The notes under the pieces: model-generated | Seen by the model: the letters and a program-made list of their open reading frames with translations, nothing else | Told to the model about the DNA's origin: nothing | The model's database searches: none | DNA from: an uncultured Propionibacteriaceae bacterium | Lineage (GTDB): Bacteria; Actinomycetota; Actinomycetes; Propionibacteriales; Propionibacteriaceae | Length of the DNA: 64,000 nucleotides | Reading direction: 5' to 3' | Assembly (NCBI GenBank): GCA_937926975.1 | Contig: CALBCJ010000039.1 | Location: forward strand, 37,247-101,246 | In this document: piece after piece, positions 24,157 to 32,545 of the stretch | Position numbering within the stretch: position 1 is the first letter of the stretch | Layout of the letters: each line of letters begins with the position of its first letter | Made by a program: the position numbers and the translations under genes

Positions 24157-24483
24157 CACCGCGACCAGGCTCGACCCTGCGGGATGGACGCATCAGCACA
24201 GCATCCGGCTTCAAATGGCACGACACCTGACCGGCCCGCTCTCCTCGCAGCTCACGCGTCCTGCAAACCAGCGAGGCAAGAGTCCGACGAGCCGATAGGA
24301 GTCACCCTGTAACTCGCAAGCTCAAGGTGGCCCAGTTCACAGACACCTGCCCCGGGGCTGCTCGACAGCGGTCCTACCTCGGGGTCGGCCCACGGCGGCG
24401 ACAAGGTGGAGCAGGGGCTCGTCGGCTTCCTGGCCAGCCCGACGGCTGGCAGGTAGCAGCCCACGGCGTGGGAGTCTGGGACC
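24157..24483. other. Intergenic region right of the foreign segment
   Basis: No gene or clear promoter is seen. It includes the second copy of the 15-bp direct repeat at its right, after which composition returns to the host pattern. Confidence 0.45.
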
Positions 24484-25149
24484 ATGACTGGCACGCCCTC
24501 CCCTGCCTCCAGCGGCGCCACCACCAGCCAGGAGCGGCGCGGCCCCAACCGTTCCGCCCAGCCCGCCCACCAAGCGGCGGTCGACCCTCACCACCCCCTG
24601 GCGCTCGCGGCCGAGCAGGCCACCACCCCCTGGAGGATCCGTCACGCCGCAGCAGCCCTGGATGCGGCGCTCACCACGAGCCCGACCAGTCCTGCCCTGC
24701 TGCACAGCGCCCACCAGATGGCGCACCGCATCCACTACCCGCTCGTGGTCTTCAGCCTGATCGCGGAGTCCTTCTGCCTTCTGATGGCGACCTTCAGCCT
24801 CGACCCGGAGGTTTCGCGACGTGGGGTCCTCAGCTCGGTCTGGGCGATGATGCTCCTGGTCGCGGCGGTGACCGGCGTGCCCACGGTGATCGGCCTGGGG
24901 CGCCGTACCCGGCCCTTCCTGTCTCGGTTCTACGCCGCCTTCCCGGCCAAGCGCGCCACCGCCTGGGCGACGGTGGTCCTGGCCCCGGCCCAGCTGGGGG
25001 TGATCCTGACCACCGGAGACGACGACGCGATCGCCTGGGCGTCAGGGCTCAGCCTGCTGGCGACCTCCGCCGCCGCCGGGTGGGCGACGGTCCGCGCCAG
25101 CACAGCGGCGGGCACGGCGTCGGGCCGGCAGCCTGTGTCGCGGCCCTGA
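24484..25149 (+). CDS. Four-helix membrane protein of unknown function
   Basis: The 221-aa protein has a hydrophilic N-terminus of about 80 residues and then four predicted helices (VVFSLIAESFCLLMAT; VWAMMLLVAAVTGVP; ATAWATVVLAPAQLGVIL; ASGLSLLATSAAAGWATV). The start of the helical part (HRIHYPLVVF) loosely resembles DUF2231 membrane proteins, but I am not sure. The start codon is not backed by a clear ribosome site; a later ATG (MAHRIHY) would give about 142 aa. Confidence 0.5.
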   Translation: MTGTPSPASSGATTSQERRGPNRSAQPAHQAAVDPHHPLALAAEQATTPWRIRHAAAALDAALTTSPTSPALLHSAHQMAHRIHYPLVVFSLIAESFCLLMATFSLDPEVSRRGVLSSVWAMMLLVAAVTGVPTVIGLGRRTRPFLSRFYAAFPAKRATAWATVVLAPAQLGVILTTGDDDAIAWASGLSLLATSAAAGWATVRASTAAGTASGRQPVSRP

Positions 25150-25180
25150 CCTCGCCCGGTCCGCCGGTGTGCAGCCGGCC

Positions 25181-26029
25181 TCAGGCCGTACGCTGACCGG
25201 CGGCGCGGGTGATCCCGACCGAGGCAGCCACCACGCAGGTCATCGCGACCAGGTCGGCCAGGCTCAGCCGCTCCCCCAGGACCAGCAGCGCAGCCACGGC
25301 GGCAGCAGCCGGCTCCAGCGACATCAGCACGGCGAACACCCGCCGCGGCAGGATCCGCAGCGCCGCCAGCTCCAGGGTGAACGGGATCACCGAGGACAGG
25401 ATCGCCACCAGGGCAGCCGTCCCCAGCACCCTCAGGTCCAGCAGCCCCGGCCCCCCGGTCACCACCGCCGGCGCGGCCAGCACCACAGCCCCGTACAGGG
25501 AGGCCAGGGCGACTCCTTCGGCAGACCGCCACCGGACTGCGAGCGAGGGTGAGGCGACGATGTACCCGGCCCAGGCGACACCGGCCAGTCCCGCCAGGCC
25601 GACCCCGATCAGGTCCAGGTCGGTCGGGGTGAAGCCGAGCACCGCCACCCCGGCCCCAGCCAGCAGCGCGAAGCCGACATCACGCCGGCTGCGGGAGGTC
25701 ACCGCGGCCACGGTCAGCGGCCCCAGGAACTCGATGGTGACCGCCAGCCCCAGCGGAATCCGGTGAAAGGCCTGGTAGATCGCCCAGTTCATCGCGACCA
25801 GGCAGCAACTGTACCCCAGCAGCACCAGCCAGTCCGCCCGGCTGCGGCCCCGCAGCCGAGGCCGGGCCAGGGGCAGCAGGACCGCGGCCGAGAACACCAG
25901 CCGCAGCCAGGTCATCGCCGTCGGGCTGACCTGCCCGAAGATCCCCTTGGCAAAGGCGGCCCCCACCTGGACCGCGACGATCGAGCCCAGCACGTACCAG
26001 ACCGCCGACAGCCGCCGCGCTGGCACCAT
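25181..26029 (-). CDS. EamA-family drug/metabolite transporter (RhtA-like)
   Basis: The 282-aa protein has ten predicted helices in two EamA repeats. AAFAKGIFGQVSPTAMTWLR and NWAIYQAFHRIPLGLAVTIE in the first and LEPAAAAVAALLVLGERLS in the second are typical of the RhtA threonine/homoserine exporter group. The substrate is not certain. The ATG has GGGAGG about 10 bases upstream. It converges on the unknown membrane gene. Confidence 0.82.
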   Translation of the reverse strand: MVPARRLSAVWYVLGSIVAVQVGAAFAKGIFGQVSPTAMTWLRLVFSAAVLLPLARPRLRGRSRADWLVLLGYSCCLVAMNWAIYQAFHRIPLGLAVTIEFLGPLTVAAVTSRSRRDVGFALLAGAGVAVLGFTPTDLDLIGVGLAGLAGVAWAGYIVASPSLAVRWRSAEGVALASLYGAVVLAAPAVVTGGPGLLDLRVLGTAALVAILSSVIPFTLELAALRILPRRVFAVLMSLEPAAAAVAALLVLGERLSLADLVAMTCVVAASVGITRAAGQRTA

Positions 26030-26050
26030 CAGCCCCCCACCTCCCAGCCG

Positions 26051-26124
26051 CACACCAGCGGAACCAGCCAGCGGTACCGCTCTACGGGACGCCGGCACCC
26101 GCACCGTACGCCCGCCGCTGTGCG
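26051..26124. repeat. Dispersed inverted-repeat element, copy 5
   Basis: The left arm CACACCAGCGGAACC and right arm GCCCGCCGCTGTGCGG form an imperfect pair with about 44 bases between. Confidence 0.55.
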
Positions 26125-26240
26125 GCCCAGCGGCGGGGTAGGCGAGCGACCAGGCCGGACCCCAGCCCCCGACGGCTCGACGGGCTCCGGCCGGGAGCAC
26201 CCGGCAGCCGTACGTCATCTCAGGCGCCCCGCGCCGGTCA

Positions 26241-26314
26241 CACAGCAACGGACCAGACCAGCGGTGACCGCCCGGTCAGGCCCGCTCCGGGGCCGAGAGT
26301 CCGCTGGTGTGCGG
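26241..26314. repeat. Dispersed inverted-repeat element, copy 6
   Basis: The left arm CACAGCAACGGACC and right arm AGTCCGCTGGTGTGCG form an imperfect pair with about 44 bases between. Confidence 0.65.
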
Positions 26315-26356
26315 GCGCAGGCCAGGCCGCGGGCTACCAGCACGGCGCGCCCGGCG

Positions 26357-27805
26357 CTACTGGCTCTGGGTACGGTCGGCCCACCAGGCGAGCAGCTCGG
26401 CCTTGGCCGCCTCCGGCTCCACCGGCCCCCGGTCGAGGCGCCGCTCCAGCAGGAACCGGTACGCCTCGCCGACCTCCCGCCCCGGCGACAGCCCGAGCAG
26501 CTCCATGATCTGGTTGCCGTCCAGGTCCGGACGCACCGCGTCCAGCTCCTCCTGGGCGGCCAGCTCGTCGATGCGCCACTCCAGCTCCTCGTACGCCCGG
26601 CGCAGCCGGGTCGCCTTGGCCTGGTTGCGGGTGGTGCAGTCGGAGCGGGTGAGGATGTGGAGCCGCTCCAGCTCCGGCCCGGCATCGCGTACGTAGCGGC
26701 GCACCGCCGAGTCGGTCCACTGCCCGTCGCCGTACCCGTGGAACCGCAGGTGCAGCCCCACCAGCCGCGACACCGACTCCACCACGTCCTTCGGGAACCG
26801 CAGCTTCGTCAGCCGGGCCCGGGCCAGCTTCGCCCCGACCACGTCGTGGTGGTGGAAGGAGACCTTCCCACCAGGCTCGAAGCGCCGGGTCCGGGGCTTG
26901 CCGATGTCGTGCAGCAGCGCCGCCAGCCGGTTCACCAGGTCGGGCTCGTGGTTGCGCTGCCGCTCCAGGGCGATCGCCTGGTCCAGCACGGTCAGCGAGT
27001 GCTCGTACACGTCCTTGTGGCGGTGGTGCTCGTCGGCCTCCAGCCGCAGCGCCGGCAGCTCCGGCAGCACGTACTGGGCCAGCCCGGTCCGGACCATCAG
27101 GTCCAGCCCGACCCGCGGCCGGTCGGCCAGCAGCAGCTTGCTCAGCTCGTCGCGGACCCGCTCGGCCGAGACGATCTCCAGCCGGGGCGCCAGCTCGGTC
27201 ATCGCCCGGACCAGCTCCGGCACCGGGCGCAGCTGGAAGCGGGTCGCGAACCGGGCCGCCCGCAGCATCCGCAGCGGGTCGTCAGTGAACGACACCTCCG
27301 GCTCGGACGGGGTCCGCAGTATCCCGCTGGCCAGGTCAGACACTCCACGGTACGGGTCGATGAGGCAGTGGTCGGCCAGGTCCAGCGCCATCGCGTTGAT
27401 GGTGAAGTCGCGCCGTACCAGGTCGTCGGTGACGCTGTCGCCGAAGGCCACCACCGGCTTGCGGGTGCCGGGCTGGTACGCGTCGGCGCGGAAGGTGGTG
27501 ACCTCGACCCGGTACTCCCGCCCCCCGTCGCGGACCAGGGTGCCGATGGTGCCGAAGTCGCGGCCCGTGTCCCAGACCGCGGTCCCGAGCGGCCTCAGCA
27601 GCCGCTCGATCTCGTCCGGACGGGCCGAGGTGGTGAGGTCGAGGTCGTCGGGAGCGACACCCAGCAGCGCGTCGCGGACCGGCCCGCCGACCAGGTACAG
27701 CTCGTGGCCCGCGCCGGAGAAGGCCTTCTGCAGGGTGCCTAGGAGCCCGAGCCGGCTCAGAGCCTGCTCCAGTGCTGCCCGCTGGGCCTCGCTGATCGGT
27801 GACAC
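26357..27805 (-). CDS. cca: CCA tRNA nucleotidyltransferase with HD domain
   Basis: The 482-aa enzyme adds or repairs the 3'-CCA of tRNA. It shows the head-domain motif LYLVGGPVRDALLG, the catalytic DDLDLTT acidic pair, RRDFTINAMAL, the RMLRAARFATRFQL helix and a C-terminal HD phosphohydrolase region with LLHDIGKP. Actinobacterial homologues have this length. The GTG start is chosen because the family begins here and TAGAAT lies 8 bases upstream, suggesting a near-leaderless mRNA. It is divergent from trxB. Confidence 0.92.
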   Translation of the reverse strand: MSPISEAQRAALEQALSRLGLLGTLQKAFSGAGHELYLVGGPVRDALLGVAPDDLDLTTSARPDEIERLLRPLGTAVWDTGRDFGTIGTLVRDGGREYRVEVTTFRADAYQPGTRKPVVAFGDSVTDDLVRRDFTINAMALDLADHCLIDPYRGVSDLASGILRTPSEPEVSFTDDPLRMLRAARFATRFQLRPVPELVRAMTELAPRLEIVSAERVRDELSKLLLADRPRVGLDLMVRTGLAQYVLPELPALRLEADEHHRHKDVYEHSLTVLDQAIALERQRNHEPDLVNRLAALLHDIGKPRTRRFEPGGKVSFHHHDVVGAKLARARLTKLRFPKDVVESVSRLVGLHLRFHGYGDGQWTDSAVRRYVRDAGPELERLHILTRSDCTTRNQAKATRLRRAYEELEWRIDELAAQEELDAVRPDLDGNQIMELLGLSPGREVGEAYRFLLERRLDRGPVEPEAAKAELLAWWADRTQSQ

Positions 27806-27935
27806 GGTCGACGATTCTAGGGCTGGTGGACCCCGCCCGACGACCTGGAATAGCGCTCGCGGGCTGTGGTGTTGAGGCTCTAGTCCAGTCCGGCTTGTAG
27901 GCTGCCGGGAACGACTGCTGAGGAGCTGAGGAATC

Positions 27936-28871
27936 ATGTCGGAGGTCCGCGAGGTCATCATCGTCGGGTCGGGGCCGGCCGGGTACACGGCCGCCGTGTA
28001 CGCGGCCCGCGCCCAGCTGCGCCCGCTCCTCTTCGAGGGCTCGATCACCGCCGGTGGGGCCCTGATGAACACCACCGAGGTGGAGAACTTCCCGGGCTTC
28101 GCGGAGCCGGTCATGGGTCCGGACCTGATGGACCAGATGCGTCAGCAGGCGGAGCGCTTCGGCGCCGAGCTGGTCACCGACGACATCACCGAGATGCGCC
28201 TGGACGGGCCGGTGAAGACCGTCGTCGACAGCGAGGGCACCGAGTACCAGGCGAAGGCCGTGGTCCTGGCGATGGGCTCGGCGTACCGCAAGCTGGGCCT
28301 GCCGGACGAGGACCGCTTGTCGGGCCGCGGTGTCTCGTGGTGCGCCACCTGTGACGGCTTCTTCTTCAAGGACAAGGCGATCGTGGTCGTCGGTGGTGGC
28401 GACTCGGCGATGGAGGAGGCGACCTTCCTGTCGCGCTTCGGCACCTCGGTGACGGTCGTCCACCGCCGTGACGAGCTGCGGGCCTCGAAGATCATGCAGG
28501 ACCGGGCCCTGGCCGACCCGAAGATCTCGTTCGCGCTGAGCTCGCAGGTGACCGCGGTCCACGGCGCTGACAAGGTCGAGTCGGTGACCCTGCGGGACAC
28601 GGTGACCGGCGAGACCCGCGAGCTGGCGACCGACGGGCTGTTCATCGCGATCGGTCACGACCCGCGCTCTGAGCTCGTCCGTGACCAGGTCGCCGTGGAT
28701 GAGGCAGGGTACGTTGTCGTGGAGCCGCACTCGACCCGTACGAGCCTGGCCGGGGTCTTCGCTGCTGGTGACCTGGTGGACCACACCTACCGTCAGGCGA
28801 TCACGGCGGCGGCGAGCGGCTGCCAGGCCGCTCTGGACGCCGAGCGCTACCTCGCGGCCCTGACCGACTGA
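27936..28871 (+). CDS. trxB: Thioredoxin reductase
   Basis: The 311-aa flavoenzyme passes electrons from NADPH to thioredoxin. It has the FAD loop GSGPAGYTAAVYAARA (about 11-26), redox motif CATC at 136-139, NADPH loop GGGDSAMEEA at 153-162 and the C-terminal FAD motif GVFAAGDLVDHTYRQA. The ATG follows a GAGGAGCTGAGG purine-rich site. trxA lies 17 bases downstream. Confidence 0.96.
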   Translation: MSEVREVIIVGSGPAGYTAAVYAARAQLRPLLFEGSITAGGALMNTTEVENFPGFAEPVMGPDLMDQMRQQAERFGAELVTDDITEMRLDGPVKTVVDSEGTEYQAKAVVLAMGSAYRKLGLPDEDRLSGRGVSWCATCDGFFFKDKAIVVVGGGDSAMEEATFLSRFGTSVTVVHRRDELRASKIMQDRALADPKISFALSSQVTAVHGADKVESVTLRDTVTGETRELATDGLFIAIGHDPRSELVRDQVAVDEAGYVVVEPHSTRTSLAGVFAAGDLVDHTYRQAITAAASGCQAALDAERYLAALTD

Positions 28872-28888
28872 CCCAGGGAAGGAAGCCC

Positions 28889-29212
28889 ATGCCCGCCACC
28901 ACCGATGTGACCGACGCCACGTTCCAGGCCACTGTGCTGGAGTCTGACCGGCCGGTGCTGGTCGACTTCTGGGCGGACTGGTGCTCGCCGTGCCAGCTGC
29001 TGGCTCCGGTGATTGAGGAGCTCGCCGAGCAGTACCAGGGCCGGCTGCGGGTGGTGAAGGTGGACACCAACGAGAACCCGGTGACGCCCGCCACGTACGG
29101 GGTGCTGAACCTCCCGGCGCTGCTGTTCTTCTCCGGTGGGCAGGTGGTGCAGGAGATCCGGGGTGGGACCACCAAGACGCGCCTGCGCAAGGTGATCGAC
29201 GAGATCGTCTGA
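28889..29212 (+). CDS. trxA: Thioredoxin
   Basis: The 107-aa protein has the thioredoxin fold with FWADWCSPCQLLAPVIEELA, and cis-Pro in NLPALLFF. The active site is WCSPC (residues 31-35) rather than the usual WCGPC; a serine there may shift its redox potential. It follows trxB in an operon and has a GGAAGGAAG site before its ATG. Confidence 0.94.
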   Translation: MPATTDVTDATFQATVLESDRPVLVDFWADWCSPCQLLAPVIEELAEQYQGRLRVVKVDTNENPVTPATYGVLNLPALLFFSGGQVVQEIRGGTTKTRLRKVIDEIV

Positions 29213-29221
29213 TCCGGTGTC

Positions 29222-30370
29222 ATGAGCGGCTACCCGAACCAGCCTGACGGACGCCCGGAGCCTCGCCGGTCCAGCGGGTCGGCGCCGTCGCCTGATGCCT
29301 GGCCGGTGGCCCGTCCGCGCCGGTCGGCGTTCAGCCCGAGCTCTCCGGCGACCGCCGCCGGCCGGCCCGTCCCCAGCCGCTCGGTCCCGGTGGTCGGGGA
29401 CCCGACACCCTCGTGGTCGGCCGACCCCGGGGCACCTGCACCGGTCTCCACTCCTGCCGGGCCGTCGGCGTCCGTCACCCCGGCGGCACCGGCAGGAGCC
29501 GACCCGGTGGGGGCAGCGTCGCGAACCGGCAGAGCACCGACCACTGCCTCACCGTCCGAGCCCTCCGACTTCCACGTGCCGCAGGCCCCGGCCGTACCCA
29601 CCGGGGTGTCGGATCCCGCTCCCAATCCCCCGGCCCGGGCGTCCGTGCCGCCGCCCAGCCCGGCACCGAGCGGGCTGATCGACGGGTCACCGGGCGCCGC
29701 TGACGACTCGCTGTTTCGGCGGCCAGCCCCGGGGATGCCCGACCCGGTCCCGCTGAGGCCGGCCTCCGAGCCGGCGCCGGTGGTGCCCGAGGCGAAGGAC
29801 GACAGCGACTCCGACCTGACCGACACCGCGATCCGGACCGGTCGGGCCGCCCGAGGAGTCCAGGCGACCAGCCGCGCCCGGACCGACAGCACCCGCCGCT
29901 GGACGGTCATCGGGATCAGCCTCGTGGTCCTGGTGGGGCTCGTCGGCGGGGCCGGTTTCCTGTTCTCGCGGTACGGGTCTCCGACCGCCTCGTCGTCCGC
30001 GGCGCTGACCCTGCCCCGCAGGGTCACCGACTTCGACCGGGACCCGACCCAGGGAGCGTCCCCGTCGACCCACCCCGACACTGGGGTGCAGACGGTGTCG
30101 GCGAGCTACCAGCGCGGAGGGGTGCACCAGTTCATCGCGCTGGCGTCCCGCCCGCAGGGAAGCGCCGAGGAGGTCCTGGCCCAGCTCAAGGCCACCAACG
30201 TCGTGACCCACCCGAACGGCCTCTGCGGCCAGGTCGGCACCCCGCCGCGTACGGCCTGCGTCGTGGTCCGCCGCGACACCGCGGTGATGGTGATCACCCT
30301 GGTCGACCAGCCGGCCGGGGACCTGCTCACGCTCGCCTCGCTGATCGCCGACGGGCTCGGCAGCGGCTAG
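29222..30370 (+). CDS. Proline-rich single-pass membrane protein of unknown function
   Basis: The 382-aa protein has about 225 residues of Pro/Ser/Ala-rich, probably disordered cytoplasmic sequence, one membrane helix (VIGISLVVLVGLVGGAGFLF) and an outside domain of about 120 residues that contains SYQRGGVHQFIALASRP and two cysteines near GLCGQVGTPPRTACVVV. It starts 9 bases after trxA and probably shares its operon. I do not recognise the outer domain. Confidence 0.7.
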   Translation: MSGYPNQPDGRPEPRRSSGSAPSPDAWPVARPRRSAFSPSSPATAAGRPVPSRSVPVVGDPTPSWSADPGAPAPVSTPAGPSASVTPAAPAGADPVGAASRTGRAPTTASPSEPSDFHVPQAPAVPTGVSDPAPNPPARASVPPPSPAPSGLIDGSPGAADDSLFRRPAPGMPDPVPLRPASEPAPVVPEAKDDSDSDLTDTAIRTGRAARGVQATSRARTDSTRRWTVIGISLVVLVGLVGGAGFLFSRYGSPTASSSAALTLPRRVTDFDRDPTQGASPSTHPDTGVQTVSASYQRGGVHQFIALASRPQGSAEEVLAQLKATNVVTHPNGLCGQVGTPPRTACVVVRRDTAVMVITLVDQPAGDLLTLASLIADGLGSG

Positions 30371-30445
30371 GCCCGCAACTGGGACCGACCTGCCCGACCC
30401 GTCGCCCGCCACGCGGCTAGCGGCGCCCGCAACTGTGACCGACCT
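30363..30445. repeat. Direct repeat of about 28 bp, two copies
   Basis: GCGGCTAG followed by GCCCGCAACTGxGACCGACCT occurs at 30363 and again at 30413; the second has a 4-base insert. The first copy contains the stop codon of the proline-rich protein gene. The rest of the gap to the GNAT gene shows nothing clear. Confidence 0.7.
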
Positions 30446-30560
30446 CAGTGCCAGGCCCGGGACCACTGTGGAGGGAGTGGGTACAGGACTGTCGGCCCGG
30501 ATCCTGCTCCGCGATGTCGACTGGTACGCCCCGCTCCCGGCCGCCTGAGCTGCTAGGAGG

Positions 30561-31154
30561 CTAGGAGGCTCGTCGCAGCCGTACCGCCGGGGCCGGCGCG
30601 GGCGGTGGCAGCGGCCGGACCACCGACGCCACCTGGCGCAGGACGTCCGACACCGACGGCAGCCAGGAGCGGGTTGCCCGCAGGTCCAGGCGGTAGCGCA
30701 GGCCGTCGCCGAGGGGTACGAAGCCGGACTCCTCCAGCCACGAGGACGCCGGGCGCAGGCAGCTGCCGGCCGCCGACCCGGCGGCGTCTAGGGCTCGGAC
30801 CCGGCGCTGGTCGACCAGCCGGGCCGCCAGCCCCTGCAGCAGCTGCCGCCCGGCCGGGCACTCCTGCGGCAGCCGCAGCGCCACCAGGGCGGCGGCGTCG
30901 GCGTTCGCGCCGCGGGCAAGCGGGTGGCCGCGCGGCACGTACCGGGCGGGCGAGACCAGCGCGTAGCCGTCGACCTGGTGGCCGCTGAGCAGAGCGACCC
31001 CGCACAGCCCCCAGTCCCGCACGCCGGCCTGGGCCCAGCCCAGGTCGTCGGTCAGCAGCCGCCGCTCTCGGCAGCCGCACCACGGCAGCCCCGCCAGCTC
31101 GCTGACCCGCAGCAGCCGCAACCGGGTTGATGTGCCGAACCTCCTGGTCGTCAC
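30561..31154 (-). CDS. GNAT-family N-acetyltransferase-like protein
   Basis: The 197-aa protein follows the pattern of the GNAT-family proteins found next to this aminotransferase in actinobacteria: LRVSELAGLPWCGCRER near the N-terminus, a VDGYALVSPARYVPR strand, ALVALRLP with GRQLLQGLAARLVDQR as a weak acetyl-CoA loop, and a C-terminal SSWLEESGFV...YRLDLRATRSW. The substrate is unknown. The GTG follows GAGGAGG. It is divergent from the aminotransferase gene. Confidence 0.65.
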   Translation of the reverse strand: MTTRRFGTSTRLRLLRVSELAGLPWCGCRERRLLTDDLGWAQAGVRDWGLCGVALLSGHQVDGYALVSPARYVPRGHPLARGANADAAALVALRLPQECPAGRQLLQGLAARLVDQRRVRALDAAGSAAGSCLRPASSWLEESGFVPLGDGLRYRLDLRATRSWLPSVSDVLRQVASVVRPLPPPAPAPAVRLRRAS

Positions 31155-31227
31155 CGGATACCTCCTCGGCTGGCCAGCCTGTGGCTCATCGTAGCCAGCA
31201 CCTCCCAGGTGCGGCACAGTAGACCCC

Positions 31228-32538
31228 GTGAGCCTGCCGGAGCCTCGACGCGACACCCGCCTCGACCCGTACCTGGGTGCCTATGCCGAGCGCACCCACG
31301 GTCTCACGGTGTCTGCCGTACGGGCGCTGTTCGCCGTTGCCAACCGGCCCGAGGTGGTGTCGCTGGCGGGCGGGATGCCGAACATCGCCGACCTGCCGCT
31401 GGACGTCATCGGCGAGAACCTGTCCGAGCTGGTCCGCCGCAGCGGCACCCGCGCCATGCAGTACGGCTCGGGGCAGGGCGAGGAGCGGCTGCGGGAGCAG
31501 GTCTGCGAGGTGATGGCGCTGGAGCAGGTCCGCGCCCACGCCGACGACATCACCGTCACCACCGGCTCCCAGCAGGCGCTGGACCTGGTCACGCGGACCT
31601 TCGTCGACCCGGGCGACGTGGTCCTGGCCGAGGCCCCGTCGTACGTGGGGGCGCTGAGCACCTTCCAGGCGTACCAGGCGCAGGTGGTGCACGTGGCGAT
31701 GGACGAGGACGGAATCCTGCCGGAGGCGCTGCGGGCGGCGGTGCAGGCCTGCACCCAGGCGGGCAAGCGGGTGAAGCTCCTGTACACGGTCCCGAGCTTC
31801 AACAACCCGTCCGGGATCCTGATGAGCCTGGCCCGGCGCCGCGAGCTGGTCGCGACCGCCGAGGAGCTGGGGCTGCTGATCGTTGAGGACAACCCGTACG
31901 GGCTGCTCACCCTGGACTGTGAGCCCCTGCCCGCGCTGCGCTCGCTGACCAGCGACGGCATCATCTACCTGGGCTCGTTCTCGAAGACCTTCGCGCCGGG
32001 CTTCCGGGTCGGCTGGGCGCTGGCGCCGCACGCCGTACGGGAGAAGCTGGTGCTGGCGCAGGAGGCGGCGACGCTGTGCCCGCCGGTGTTCAGCCAGTAC
32101 GCGGTCTCGACGTACCTGGAGCACTGGGACTGGCAGGGCCAGGTCACGGTCTTTCGGGACATGTACCGGGCCCGCCGGGACGCGATGCTGCAGGGTCTGT
32201 CCGACCACATGCCGCCCGGCACGAGCTGGACCCACCCGCAGGGCGGGTTCTTCGTGTGGCTGACCCTGCCGGAGGGCCTGGACAGCCAGGCGCTGCTGGC
32301 CCGTGCGGTGACCAGCCGGGTCGCGTACGTGCCGGGTACCGCGTTCTTCGCCGACGGGCTGGGCAGCCGGCAGGTGCGCCTGTCGTACTGCTTCCCGACC
32401 CCGGAGCGGATCATCGAGGGCACCCGCCGCCTCGGCGACGCGCTGGCGGCCGAGCTGGAGCTGCACCGGGCCTTCGGGATCGAGACCTCACACCCGACCC
32501 GGGACTCGGCCGCCGGCCCGGCCCCCGACCTCAGCTAG
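31228..32538 (+). CDS. PLP-dependent aminotransferase (class I/II)
   Basis: The 436-aa enzyme has SLAGGMPNIADLPLD at the N-terminus, TGSQQALDLVTRTFVDPGD, VPSFNNPSGI, the PLP lysine in YLGSFSKTFAPGFRVGW and the substrate-arginine region VRLSYCFPTPE. This pattern fits 2-aminoadipate/LysN-like and MocR-core aminotransferases. The true substrate is unknown. Homologues sit between trxA and parB in many actinobacteria. The GTG start is 7 bases from the end of the upstream repeat-poor leader and no strong ribosome site is seen. Confidence 0.85.
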   Translation: MSLPEPRRDTRLDPYLGAYAERTHGLTVSAVRALFAVANRPEVVSLAGGMPNIADLPLDVIGENLSELVRRSGTRAMQYGSGQGEERLREQVCEVMALEQVRAHADDITVTTGSQQALDLVTRTFVDPGDVVLAEAPSYVGALSTFQAYQAQVVHVAMDEDGILPEALRAAVQACTQAGKRVKLLYTVPSFNNPSGILMSLARRRELVATAEELGLLIVEDNPYGLLTLDCEPLPALRSLTSDGIIYLGSFSKTFAPGFRVGWALAPHAVREKLVLAQEAATLCPPVFSQYAVSTYLEHWDWQGQVTVFRDMYRARRDAMLQGLSDHMPPGTSWTHPQGGFFVWLTLPEGLDSQALLARAVTSRVAYVPGTAFFADGLGSRQVRLSYCFPTPERIIEGTRRLGDALAAELELHRAFGIETSHPTRDSAAGPAPDLS

Positions 32539-32545
32539 GAGACAG

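Larger units (their letters stand above)
23423..24360. repeat. 15-bp perfect direct repeat bracketing the SMI1-like gene
   Basis: CCTGCCCCGGGGCTG occurs at 23423-23437 (end of the ATPase gene) and at 24346-24360. The roughly 0.9 kb between contain the duplicated binding-protein fragment and the low-GC gene. The repeat may mark insertion or excision by short-homology recombination. Confidence 0.5.
26030..26356. other. Intergenic region holding two inverted-repeat elements
   Basis: Two copies of the dispersed element lie back to back between the EamA and cca genes. No gene is seen in the remaining sequence. Confidence 0.6.

Noticed and set aside
30468..30548. 26-codon plus-strand ORF ending DVDWYAPLPAA
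   Set aside because: It has no ribosome site and no recognisable family; kept out as unsupported.
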